Under the pieces are notes generated by a model. That model had not been told where the DNA came from and ran no database searches. It saw nothing but the letters and a program-made list of their open reading frames with translations. A program made the position numbers and the translations under genes. From positions 1-64,000 of the forward strand of contig JANDJL010000001.1 of the NCBI GenBank assembly GCA_024330965.1: a DNA stretch of 64,000 bases, written 5' to 3'. This document shows positions 33,652-42,487 of this stretch, piece by piece (position 1 is the first letter of the stretch; every line of letters begins with the position of its first letter). Source of the stretch: Nitrospira sp. (GTDB lineage Bacteria > Nitrospirota > Nitrospiria > Nitrospirales > Nitrospiraceae).

Positions 33652-35604
33652 ATGGTAACGAGACACTGGCTTCTCGTAGTGCTTGGAATGCTCGTTGTCC
33701 TGCTTGGATGGTGGGCCGGGTCGGACCCTGCTGTGCTCATGGCCTTGCGCGGACACCGCATGGTGATCTTCCCGGGAGTGACTGGTCCCTCGACTCTGTC
33801 CATGGTGCAAGACGAGGGCCCAACTCCTTGGTCTCGGTATGCGGAAGGGGAGAGGCACCGGCTGGCCATTTTGTTGACGGACCCTCAGTCACCGTGGCTG
33901 GCCTTAGCCCATGGGCTCAAGGCCAAGGGGATCCCATTCCTCATTACGGATCAACCCAGTCGAGCTCTGAACCACCACGTTGTCCTCGTCTATCCGTTCC
34001 TCTCCGGAAAAGTGTTAAACCGTGAGGCCATCCAACAGTTGGCAGCCCATCCGGCTCGGGGAGGGACACTGATTGCCTGTGGGACGATCGGTGGGGGACT
34101 CGAAGAGGTGTTTGGTATCGCCCATCAACGTGAGCCTTCCTATCCGGCCGCTCTTCTTGTCCATGATGAGCCTTGGACATTGAAAGGAGTGAGCTCTTCC
34201 CAAGAGGCGTCCGCACCAGGCCAAGAGGCGTCCGCACCAGAGTGGGGCGTCCCCCTTCGCCATCCCCAGGGCAGTGAGCCACCTATCGGAGTCACCTCCT
34301 ATCGCCCCTCGACCGCGACGGTTTTAGCCTCCTACGATGATGGTTCTGCCGCCATCCTGCAGCGGGCGATTGGGTCTGGATGGGCGGTGGCAGTCGGGGT
34401 GGATCTCGGCTATGTGATGTGGCGAGGACAGACCTTGCGGGCCGAGGGGTTTTCCGGTTCGTTCAATAATCGCTTTACACCCGGCACCGATAGTTTGCTT
34501 CTGTTGGTCGAAGCCCTGTATCGCCGCGGTGAGCCGTGGGCCGTGACTCTTGATCCGACCCCTGAAGGAAAGGCCATGACCGTGCTCCTCACGCACGATG
34601 TGGATGCCCAGACGTCCATGCACAACGCCCTGACCTTTGCCAAGGAAGAACAGGCCCGCGGGGTGCGGGGAACGTTCTTTATCCAAACAAAGTACATCCG
34701 GGACTTTAATGACGAGGTCTTCCTGACGGATCAGTGGGTGACAGACTTGCGGGCGGTCGCAGCCATGGGGATGGATGTTGGCAGCCACACGGTCGCCCAT
34801 TCAAAGGTGTTTGATCGGTTTCCCCTCGGCACGGGGACCGAACAGTACCCGGACTATCGCCCCATTGTGACGGGCCGTCTATCGGCTCAAGGGGCCACGG
34901 TGTTTGGAGAGCTACGGGTGAGCAAGTTTCTGCTTGAGACCCTCGCGCCTGGTGTGGGAGTTCGATCGTTTCGGGCCGGGGAACTGGCCTATCCCCTTAC
35001 CCTGCCACAGGCACTGGAGGCGACCGGCTATTCGTATGATTCAACCGCCACGGCCAATACGGCCTTAACCCATTTGCCCTACCGTTTGACGAAGGATCGC
35101 ATGCAGACCACGGCCGTTGATGTGTATGAATTTCCTGTGACGATCGAAGACGAAGAACTGCCGCCACTCGGAGAACGACTGCCGGATGCCTTGCGCTTGG
35201 CCGAACGACTGAGGGCCTATGGCGGAGTAATGACGGTGCTGATTCACCCCAATATCCTCGACCACAAGTTGCGGTTCGAGACCGGCTTGATTGAGGCTCT
35301 GCAAACGACTGCCTGGATCGGCGCGCTCGATGAGTTTGGAGACTGGTGGAGGGGCCGGGATCACGTCGAGGTCGATGTGGTCGAAACGAAGCAAGGTGTT
35401 TATCTGCGTCTGGCAGCCCACGATGCCGTCCGCGATCTCACTGTGCTTCTTCCATCGTCCTGCAGAGTCAGCGGTTCACCTGTCGAAGGGACCTTGATCA
35501 CATCTCCTCGACCGTGGGCCTCGAGCGCCGTGGTCGTGTCGCTGGCCTCTGATTCTCAACGGGTGATTCCGTTGGATGGCTGCCGGGCAAATGGATCATC
35601 GTGA
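33652..35604 (+). CDS. Membrane-anchored polysaccharide deacetylase-like protein (NodB fold)
   Basis: 650 residues. One N-terminal transmembrane helix (HWLLVVLGMLVVLLGWW) is followed by a region of about 230 residues resembling a glutamine-amidotransferase-like or Rossmann fold. The NodB domain then shows VLLTHDVDAQTSM (metal and catalytic Asp), VRGTFFIQ, and VGSHTVAHSK (the HxxxH metal site), with SFRAGELAYP and VLIHPNI later. It may remove acetyl groups from a surface polysaccharide. A 21-bp tandem duplication (34200-34240) repeats QEASAPG. GTG 33616 is an alternative start. It follows the TIM-barrel gene by about 120 bases. Confidence 0.78.
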   Translation: MVTRHWLLVVLGMLVVLLGWWAGSDPAVLMALRGHRMVIFPGVTGPSTLSMVQDEGPTPWSRYAEGERHRLAILLTDPQSPWLALAHGLKAKGIPFLITDQPSRALNHHVVLVYPFLSGKVLNREAIQQLAAHPARGGTLIACGTIGGGLEEVFGIAHQREPSYPAALLVHDEPWTLKGVSSSQEASAPGQEASAPEWGVPLRHPQGSEPPIGVTSYRPSTATVLASYDDGSAAILQRAIGSGWAVAVGVDLGYVMWRGQTLRAEGFSGSFNNRFTPGTDSLLLLVEALYRRGEPWAVTLDPTPEGKAMTVLLTHDVDAQTSMHNALTFAKEEQARGVRGTFFIQTKYIRDFNDEVFLTDQWVTDLRAVAAMGMDVGSHTVAHSKVFDRFPLGTGTEQYPDYRPIVTGRLSAQGATVFGELRVSKFLLETLAPGVGVRSFRAGELAYPLTLPQALEATGYSYDSTATANTALTHLPYRLTKDRMQTTAVDVYEFPVTIEDEELPPLGERLPDALRLAERLRAYGGVMTVLIHPNILDHKLRFETGLIEALQTTAWIGALDEFGDWWRGRDHVEVDVVETKQGVYLRLAAHDAVRDLTVLLPSSCRVSGSPVEGTLITSPRPWASSAVVVSLASDSQRVIPLDGCRANGSS

Positions 35605-35656
35605 GACGTGATTGTCACGCACTTCCAGGAACCGAACCGGCTCGCTGAACTCTTTG

Positions 35657-37330
35657 TCAGCTTGTCACGGCGCCTTCCGATGCCGATGAGACGTGTCTGG
35701 CGTATTTAGCCATGACACCGGAGGTATAGCGGGGAACCGGGTGCTTGACTTTTTTGAGCCGCGCCGCGATCTCTTTTTGCGTCAGCTTGACGTCGAGCCG
35801 GCGTTTTGGGATATCGAATGTGACCACGTCGCCGTTCTTGAGCGCCGCGATCGGCCCACCTCGCACGGCTTCCGGCGCGACGTGCCCGGCCATAAGACCA
35901 TGCGTCGCTCCTGAAAATCGCCCGTCGGTCAACAGTGCCACAGAATCGCCAAGACCGGCGCCGACAATGGCGGCGGTGACCCCCAACATCTCCCGCATGC
36001 CGGGTCCTCCGGCCGGTCCTTCATAACGAATCACAACAACGTCGCCCGCTTTGATGTGTCCAGCCTTGACGGCGACGAAGGCATCTTCTTCCCGATCGAA
36101 GACTTTGGCCGGTCCCTGGAACTTCATAATGGAATGGCCCGCCACCTTGACCACACAGCCTTCCGGAGCCAGATTGCCTTTGAGAATGACAAGGCCACCG
36201 GTCGGCTTGATCGGATTGGACAGGGGACGAACCACCTCTTGGCCCGGTGTCTCGGCCGCGCGACTGGCCTCTTGGCTGATCGTCCGTCCGGTCACGGTCG
36301 GTTGATCTCCATGGAGAAGGCCGGCGTCGAGCAACCGCTTGGCGACCAATGTCGTTCCTCCGGCCGCATAAAGATCGGCGGCGGTGAACCGGCCACCCGG
36401 CTTCAGATCCGCTAGCAACGGCACCTTCCTATTGATCTTGTCGAAATCGTCGATGCTCAGTTTGACGCCGGACTCTCGCGCGACGGCGAGCAAATGCAGG
36501 ACGGCGTTCGTCGATCCACCTGTCGTAGCAACAGCGGCAATGGCGTTTTCTATGGACTTTCTGGTGATGATCCGGCGAGGACGCAGGTCATTTTTTATCA
36601 GATCCATCACCAGTTTGCCGCATTCAAAGGCGACGTCGTCTTTATGACTGTCCATAGCGGGGACGCCGTTACGGCCCATCGGTGAGATGCCGAGGAATTC
36701 AAACGCGATCGCCATGGTATTGGCCGTGAATTGCCCGCCGCAGGCTCCGGGCCCCGGACAGGCATGATCTTCAAGATCTTTCAGCTCACGGTCCGTCATC
36801 TTGCCGGCGGCATGTTTACCGACCGCTTCAAAGACATCCTGAATGGTCACGTCGTGACCTTGAAATTGGCCGGGCATGATCGAGCCGCCGTACAGCATGA
36901 GTGACGGCAGGTTCAATCGCGCGAGCGCCATGACGGTCCCAGGTATCGTCTTGTCGCAACCGGACAGTGCGACGACCGCATCGAACAGGTGCCCGCGCGC
37001 CACTAATTCGATTGAATCAGCGATGACCTCTCGGCTGATCAGGGACGCTTTCATTCCTTCGGTCCCCATCGAAATTCCGTCCGATACGGCGATGGTGTTG
37101 TATTCGATCGGGGTACCGCCCGCGGCACGAATCCCGGCTTTGACCCGCTCCGACAACCGCCGGAGATGGTAATTGCACGGCATCACCTCGATCCAGGTAT
37201 TGGCCACACCGACAATGGGCTTTGCCAGATCATCATCGGTGAATCCTACGGCTTTCAGCATCGCCCGTGCCGGAGCCCGCGATGGTCCGACCAGGAGATC
37301 GCGGCTTTTGAGCTTCAATTCTTTTGGCAT
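35657..37330 (-). CDS. ilvD: Dihydroxy-acid dehydratase
   Basis: 557 residues, the standard length. It dehydrates 2,3-dihydroxy-isovalerate and its isoleucine counterpart in branched-chain amino acid synthesis. Cluster and substrate motifs are present: [66 protein letters not shown] and [17 protein letters not shown]. The start at ATG 37330 yields [12 protein letters not shown]; a longer frame adds 17 residues with no support. No other ilv genes are next to it. Confidence 0.96.
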   Translation of the reverse strand: MPKELKLKSRDLLVGPSRAPARAMLKAVGFTDDDLAKPIVGVANTWIEVMPCNYHLRRLSERVKAGIRAAGGTPIEYNTIAVSDGISMGTEGMKASLISREVIADSIELVARGHLFDAVVALSGCDKTIPGTVMALARLNLPSLMLYGGSIMPGQFQGHDVTIQDVFEAVGKHAAGKMTDRELKDLEDHACPGPGACGGQFTANTMAIAFEFLGISPMGRNGVPAMDSHKDDVAFECGKLVMDLIKNDLRPRRIITRKSIENAIAAVATTGGSTNAVLHLLAVARESGVKLSIDDFDKINRKVPLLADLKPGGRFTAADLYAAGGTTLVAKRLLDAGLLHGDQPTVTGRTISQEASRAAETPGQEVVRPLSNPIKPTGGLVILKGNLAPEGCVVKVAGHSIMKFQGPAKVFDREEDAFVAVKAGHIKAGDVVVIRYEGPAGGPGMREMLGVTAAIVGAGLGDSVALLTDGRFSGATHGLMAGHVAPEAVRGGPIAALKNGDVVTFDIPKRRLDVKLTQKEIAARLKKVKHPVPRYTSGVMAKYARHVSSASEGAVTS

Positions 37331-37417
37331 ACCCCGGGTCCCGTTCCTTTCCGCCGCCCTACGTTGAACATTAGGGCACATGTGTTTTTGGGTGCGCGCG
37401 GATTGACTCCGTCCTCG

Positions 37418-38038
37418 TTACTGAACGGACATGTCGGTCGGCGGGACAGGCGGATGTCCCTCCATTCCCTCATATGGATTTTTCTTATGATGAGGATAGG
37501 CGCCGTAGGTCCCGCCGCCGTGCGGCCCTCCATAAGAAGATTTTCCGTGCTCCCGCAAGACCTTTTCGTGCTCGGTTTTTTCTTTTTCACGCTGCTCCGG
37601 TGTCAACAGACCCAGCACGTCTCTCCTCATCTTGATGGCGGTCAGACGAAGCGCCACCCGCTGCTCGGCGCTCTGTTTCAGCTTCGCTTCGATGGCGGCA
37701 AGATCAGTTTTTTCGTCTTCGATCAGCGCCTTGATCTCGCGCTCGGTGATTTGGATTTCGGCCTCGGCCTTGATGCGCGCCTTGTCCAGGCTTAATTGGA
37801 GATCCTTCAACTTGGCCACTTGGTCGGGCGTCAATCCAATGTCTTTTTCATGTTTCAGCAGGTGGCGGATCAAATGACCGGTCCCTCCGTGCATGAAAGA
37901 CTTGCCATATCCTCCCATCTTGCCGTGACCGCCGTAGCCGTAACCAGGTTCGTTGGCCCACGAAGCTCCAACTCCGCATGTCAGCACCACCGCCGCTGTT
38001 GCGACAACGGATACGATTCCGCTCATGATCGGTTTCAT
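37418..38038 (-). CDS. Periplasmic Spy/CpxP-like protein
   Basis: 206 residues. A signal peptide (SVVATAAVVLTCGVGASWA) precedes a Gly/His-rich stretch (GYGYGGHGKMGGYGKSFMHG) and a long helical domain (about 50-165) with LTPDQVAKLKDLQLSLDKAR and LGLLTPEQREKEKT. These two LTPxQ elements are the hallmark of the Spy/CpxP chaperone and metal-sensing family. The C-terminal tail is again Gly/His/Pro-rich, so metal binding is possible. Start 38038 is chosen because GAGGAAGGAGG sits at correct spacing; an ATG two codons upstream is also in frame. Confidence 0.8.
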   Translation of the reverse strand: MKPIMSGIVSVVATAAVVLTCGVGASWANEPGYGYGGHGKMGGYGKSFMHGGTGHLIRHLLKHEKDIGLTPDQVAKLKDLQLSLDKARIKAEAEIQITEREIKALIEDEKTDLAAIEAKLKQSAEQRVALRLTAIKMRRDVLGLLTPEQREKEKTEHEKVLREHGKSSYGGPHGGGTYGAYPHHKKNPYEGMEGHPPVPPTDMSVQ

Positions 38039-38175
38039 AACCATCCTCCTTCCTCTCTCGCGTAGAGAAGACCATGTGTTCGAGATGATGAGGGGGTAGA
38101 TTGCCACATTAGTCATGGCAACGCAAGCAAGCGTCGCGGCAAACGCGTGACAAGCGTCTTGAGCTGGAGCGATCC

Positions 38176-39207
38176 CTAATCTTGTTGGGCTTTGGCGATG
38201 ATCTCGGATCGAGGATCAGGGTGGCTCTGTCGGGCAAGTTGTCGATAAAGATCCCGCGCCTCGTCCGAGATGACGCGCGGCATGATGATTTGCAGAGTCA
38301 GAAGCAAATCACCCTGACCACCGGATGCCGTTGGAAGCCCTTTCCCCTTGAGACGCAATTTGCTTTCCGCGGCACTGCCGGGTGGAATTTTCACGCGCAC
38401 GGGCTGCGTAAGGGTCGGGACCGTGACCTCGGCTCCCAAAGCTGCTTCCCACGGCCAAACGGGAAGGATGGCATGGAGGTCGTCGCCTTCTCGATGGAAA
38501 ACTTTCCCGGGTTTGATTTTGACGTGAAGATAAAGATCCCCGCGTTTTCTGCCGTCTCCTCCAGGCCGGCCTTTTCCGGCGACGCGCATCTTGGTGCCGT
38601 CTTGGATACCGGCCGGAATTTTGACCTCGATGACCCTCGACTCCGCACGGGCGCCGGTTCCGAAACAGGCGTGACAGATTCGCCCGCGTAACGAGCCGCT
38701 CCCCCCGCACGTGGCGCAAGGAGCCGGCTCCAGCAGCGAGACTCGTTTCGTGACGCCCCAATAGACGTCCCTGAGCGAGACCTCAACGGTAGTCTCGACA
38801 TCTTCTCCTTGTTCGTTGAATCCTGAAGGAGGGGACTGTCGTTGCTCGCCGAATAAGTTTTCAAAGAAATCTGCGAAACCGCCGCCGCCGAAACCGGTCT
38901 GGGTTTGACGGCCCGCGAAGCCGAAATCGTCGGATTTCGCTCTGCTTTTTGTGTGCGTCTCCGACCGGCTCCATGCGGTTGACGAGCTTCGTTGATCGTA
39001 CTGTTTTCGCTTTTCCGGGTCGGATAACACTTCGTAGGCTTCGTTCAGTTCCTTGAACTTTCTTTCCATTTCCGATTTTGCGGCGCCGGAATGAAGGTCG
39101 GGATGATACTGTCTGGCCAAACGACGAAAGGCCTTCTTAATGTCATCAGGGGAGGCGGCTCGCGAAAGCCCCAGAATACGGTAATAATCGCGCGTCGTGG
39201 AGCCCAT
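38176..39207 (-). CDS. DnaJ-like co-chaperone with a half-size zinc finger
   Basis: 343 residues. J domain at about 6-72 with the HPD motif in RQYHPDLH. A Gly/Phe-rich linker ([17 protein letters not shown]) follows. Only two CxxCxGxG modules are present (CATCGGSG and CHACFGTG, about 163-185), against four in classical DnaJ. This would make one zinc centre instead of two. The C-terminal substrate-binding domains ([40 protein letters not shown]) are normal. It stimulates Hsp70 ATPase. No dnaK or grpE lies in the window, so it is probably a second, specialised J protein. Confidence 0.88.
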   Translation of the reverse strand: MGSTTRDYYRILGLSRAASPDDIKKAFRRLARQYHPDLHSGAAKSEMERKFKELNEAYEVLSDPEKRKQYDQRSSSTAWSRSETHTKSRAKSDDFGFAGRQTQTGFGGGGFADFFENLFGEQRQSPPSGFNEQGEDVETTVEVSLRDVYWGVTKRVSLLEPAPCATCGGSGSLRGRICHACFGTGARAESRVIEVKIPAGIQDGTKMRVAGKGRPGGDGRKRGDLYLHVKIKPGKVFHREGDDLHAILPVWPWEAALGAEVTVPTLTQPVRVKIPPGSAAESKLRLKGKGLPTASGGQGDLLLTLQIIMPRVISDEARDLYRQLARQSHPDPRSEIIAKAQQD

Positions 39208-39226
39208 CCGATACCCGTCTGGATTT

Positions 39227-40165
39227 TCAGGGCGACGTCGCCTGTTTGGCCTTTGCCATCAACTTGCAATAGGCGCAGAGCACGGCCGTTGTGGGTTGAC
39301 CGCATGCCGAGCAGGGATGAAGAAGAGCCCGGTCATTTTCCGTCATGGTTTGACTGTCGGGGACATTCCGGCTCTGCCGCTCCAGAAATCCCCAGTAGAA
39401 CGATTGTTTGGTTCCCGGCGACTCGGTCTCCAACCGATTCAACATGTCCTTATACAGAAGCGTTCTGGCTCCCTGCGCCATGGGGCACTCATCGACAATG
39501 TACTCGATCTTGTTGAGGATGCAATAGGCGGCCAGTTCTCGTTCGGTCAAACGGTACAGGGGCTTCACTTTTTTGGCGAATCCTTCCATGGAGGCGGGAA
39601 GGACCGGTCCTTGTTTATCCAGATAGTCGGTTTGCCAGTGCAGGACGTTGCCCAGTAAGCGCGCGGCTTCGTCGTCGAGGTTGTGCCCGGTCGCTATGAC
39701 GTCATATCCGTAATCGAGTGCCAGACGATTGAATTGATACCGCTTCAGCGTTCCACAGGTCGAGCAGGGAGGGCGATGCACTAATTCGGCCAGTTCCCGA
39801 ATCCCGGCGCCCTCTTCCTTTTCAACTTTGTGAAGGCGCAGCGTTGCTCCTCGTGGGCGAGCGACAACGTCCGAGAAACGTTGTACTTTCTCTTGCGAAC
39901 GGTCGGAATAGCCCGAAATGCCGAGATGAACATATAAGGCGTCCGCTTGGTACCCGATTGTGAGAAGGATGTGCCAGAGTGCCAGACTGTCTTTGCCGCC
40001 GGAGACGGCGACAAGAATACGGTCGCGTTTGGCAAACATCGCGTGTGACTTGATCGCTCGATTGACCTGATCGTGCACAAAGCCGATGAAACACGAACCA
40101 CAAAATGCGGCATGATGTCGGGGTATTTTAATGACGGCGCTGCTTCGGCATTTCACGCAATTCAT
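39227..40165 (-). CDS. TtuA/CTU1-type tRNA 2-thiolation enzyme
   Basis: 312 residues. N-terminal zinc site (CVKC at 3-6 and CGSC at about 22-25), the PP-loop SGGKDS (about 55-60) that activates tRNA uridine with [15 protein letters not shown] and DECPM holding the three Cys that bind a 4Fe-4S cluster in TtuA, and a C-terminal zinc site (CSACG and CAYC). TtuA thiolates U54 in thermophiles and CTU1/Ncs6 thiolates U34 in eukaryotes, both with a ubiquitin-like sulphur donor. Which position is modified here is unknown. It lies 19 bases upstream of the DnaJ-like gene. Confidence 0.85.
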   Translation of the reverse strand: MNCVKCRSSAVIKIPRHHAAFCGSCFIGFVHDQVNRAIKSHAMFAKRDRILVAVSGGKDSLALWHILLTIGYQADALYVHLGISGYSDRSQEKVQRFSDVVARPRGATLRLHKVEKEEGAGIRELAELVHRPPCSTCGTLKRYQFNRLALDYGYDVIATGHNLDDEAARLLGNVLHWQTDYLDKQGPVLPASMEGFAKKVKPLYRLTERELAAYCILNKIEYIVDECPMAQGARTLLYKDMLNRLETESPGTKQSFYWGFLERQSRNVPDSQTMTENDRALLHPCSACGQPTTAVLCAYCKLMAKAKQATSP

Positions 40166-40334
40166 CGTCCCATGATCTTACGGATTGCTTAAGAAAGAAG
40201 CAAATCGTTCAATGGTTTTCTGACCGATGAGGATCTGATAAGGATCTGTTATGCTACAAGAAGTGCCTTGTGAAAAAGGGGAGAAATGAGGTCGAGGTTT
40301 TGATAAAAGTTTACATAATCTATCTTATCAGACT

Positions 40335-40946
40335 ATGACATTTGAGATTGTCGATCGCATCCGTAAAGAGCTCTTCATTACCGGCAGCGCTCTGTATGAA
40401 ATTGTCCTTGCCGTTTCGGAACGTGTCAATCGCAAGGTCCAGATCATTCGCCTTCATTGGCAGGCCTCAGCTCTTCTTCAGCGAATTGACGGGATCGCCA
40501 TGGAAGCAGGTCGGCAGTTGGCCGACTATATGATTCGTCCCCGCCTCATAAATGAAGAGCCCTCCGTTCTTGCGGCTATAGACGCCATGTTGACTCGCTC
40601 GACGACTCAAGTCCATGGTCTTAAGCAGGCCTTGCTGCAAATTGATGCACGAATCCGAGACCTCAAACTTGAAGCTATTCACGAAGATTTGATCAAAATT
40701 CAACAAGATTTAAGCGTTCGATCGGCAAGAATTGAACGGGTGGCTGTCACCCGTCGTGCTGCGGCGGTCGGCCGATCCCCGCGTGAGTCGCCTCGTTCGT
40801 CGTCCGTTCATCTTGTCGCGGTGATGCGTGGGGCCTTTCTGTTGGCGCCGTCGGATGATTTGGTGTTTCAACCCGATGATATTGTCGTGTTGATCGGCCT
40901 GGAATCCGAACTGTCTTCGTGTGTGACATGGTTCACGACTCAGTGA
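40335..40946 (+). CDS. Helical protein with a C-terminal RCK_C-like (TrkA-C) domain
   Basis: 203 residues. The first ~140 residues are helical, probably coiled coil (VDRIRKELFITGSALYEIVLA, LLQIDARIRDLKLEAIHEDL). The last ~45 (VMRGAFLLAPSDDLVFQPDDIVVLIGLESEL) resemble the end of a TrkA-C/RCK_C ligand-binding domain, where phrases such as LxPGDxLVxxG occur. No channel or NAD-binding RCK_N domain is present. It may regulate a transporter elsewhere; function is unassigned. Confidence 0.6.
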   Translation: MTFEIVDRIRKELFITGSALYEIVLAVSERVNRKVQIIRLHWQASALLQRIDGIAMEAGRQLADYMIRPRLINEEPSVLAAIDAMLTRSTTQVHGLKQALLQIDARIRDLKLEAIHEDLIKIQQDLSVRSARIERVAVTRRAAAVGRSPRESPRSSSVHLVAVMRGAFLLAPSDDLVFQPDDIVVLIGLESELSSCVTWFTTQ

Positions 40947-41051
40947 TCGTACGCCGTTCGCTCACCCAAGCGACGAAAGCCCTGAGCCCACACGGTAGCC
41001 TTCATTTCCCTCAAGAAATGTGCGAGTATTTAAAAAAGGGGACGTAATTCG

Positions 41052-42440
41052 ATGGCCAGATTTTTAGTAATTCTCTTGCTGATGGCTGTAACGGGACCAT
41101 CTTTTGTCGAGCTTGCCTGTGCAGAAGAACGAGAGGCTGCCAGTACGTTACGAACCGAGCTGCCCGGCATTCGCCTCCTCGAGGAAATCCAAACCGTCAT
41201 TACCAGTTTGGCAGAAGAGGTGAAACCGTCGGTCGTGAATCTTTTTCCGGTCCCCCCGAGCGGGCGTCTGCGTGATGGAATGAAGACGCCGACTCCCAAT
41301 GGACCGGGGTCGGGTTCCGGCTTTATTGTCGATAGTGACGGTTACATCATTACCAATCACCATGTAATTGGCGATGCCGTTGAAGTCGAGGTTCGGTTTG
41401 CGGACAAAAGTAACCTGATCGCTCAGGTGATTGGTAGAGATCCGGACACGGATTTGGCTCTTCTCAAGGTCACGCCGGACCGGCCGCTGCCCAGCGCGCG
41501 ATTCGGCGATTCTTCTTCCGTCAAAGTCGGACAATGGGTCCTTGCCGTAGGAAATCCGTTCGGTCTTGACCGCACGGTCACATTGGGGGTCGTGAGCGGC
41601 ATCGGGCGGGAAAACGTCAATTTATCCCGATACGAGAATTTCATTCAAACCGATGCGTCGATCAATCCCGGCAATTCTGGCGGGCCTCTTTTCAATCTTC
41701 ATGGTGAGGTCATCGGCATCAACACCGCGATCATTAACTTTGCTCAAGGTATCGGGTTTGCCATTCCGTCGAATATGGCGAAGCAGGTTATTGAGCAGCT
41801 TCGAGTCAAGGGAAAAGTTGAACGTGGATGGCTTGGAGTCGGCATTCAACCTCTGACGCCGGATTTGGCAAAGCAATTCGGAGTGTCGGAGCATGAAGGA
41901 GTGTTAGTCAACGAAGTGTTTGACGGTGACCCCGCCTTCGTCGCAGGCATGAAACCGGGAGATATCATCATCAGTCTCAATGGGATCGTAGTAGATTCAC
42001 CCAATCGGCTCTCGAGGTTGATCGGTACGTTCTCTCCCGGCAGTACCATCAAAATTGAGGTGGTCCGAGACCGTGCGCGTCTTATTCTGAATGTTCCTTT
42101 GACAGCGAGACGAGATACGCCGGTCGTCGCCGCTCTGCCCCAAGCCAAGGGAGAGGAGAGACTTGGACTGAGTATCCAAGACTTGACACCGGCGTTGGCG
42201 GAGAAGTTCAAGCTGAGGGAGGCCCATGGCGTCCTCATCGCCAAGGTGGAAAGCGGCAGCCTTGCCCACGCTGAGGGCTTACGCGAAGGCGACTTGATCA
42301 AAGAGATAAACCGAATCGAAGTGTTGACCGTCCAAGACTTTAATGAAGCGCTCGGGCGGATTCGTCGCGGAGATTCGGTTCTCCTCCGAGTCTTTCGCGA
42401 GGGGCAAGCGTTCTATGTTGTGCTCAAAGTGAACCAGTAA
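41052..42440 (+). CDS. HtrA/DegP-like periplasmic serine protease with two PDZ domains
   Basis: 462 residues. Signal peptide MARFLVILLLMAVTGPSFVELACA. The trypsin-like domain has the triad His104 (TNHHVIG), Asp134 (DTDLALL) and Ser209 (NPGNSGGPL). Two PDZ domains follow (about 268-355, GWLGVGIQPLTPDLAKQFGV; and about 375-460, RLGLSIQDLTPALAEKFKL). It degrades or refolds damaged envelope proteins. It stands alone, 100 bases after the RCK_C gene, and is convergent with the EF-G-like gene. Confidence 0.95.
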   Translation: MARFLVILLLMAVTGPSFVELACAEEREAASTLRTELPGIRLLEEIQTVITSLAEEVKPSVVNLFPVPPSGRLRDGMKTPTPNGPGSGSGFIVDSDGYIITNHHVIGDAVEVEVRFADKSNLIAQVIGRDPDTDLALLKVTPDRPLPSARFGDSSSVKVGQWVLAVGNPFGLDRTVTLGVVSGIGRENVNLSRYENFIQTDASINPGNSGGPLFNLHGEVIGINTAIINFAQGIGFAIPSNMAKQVIEQLRVKGKVERGWLGVGIQPLTPDLAKQFGVSEHEGVLVNEVFDGDPAFVAGMKPGDIIISLNGIVVDSPNRLSRLIGTFSPGSTIKIEVVRDRARLILNVPLTARRDTPVVAALPQAKGEERLGLSIQDLTPALAEKFKLREAHGVLIAKVESGSLAHAEGLREGDLIKEINRIEVLTVQDFNEALGRIRRGDSVLLRVFREGQAFYVVLKVNQ

Positions 42441-42487
42441 ATACAGCTCCGTAAACCGGATCCCCGTCCGTCACATCTCGGCTTCGC

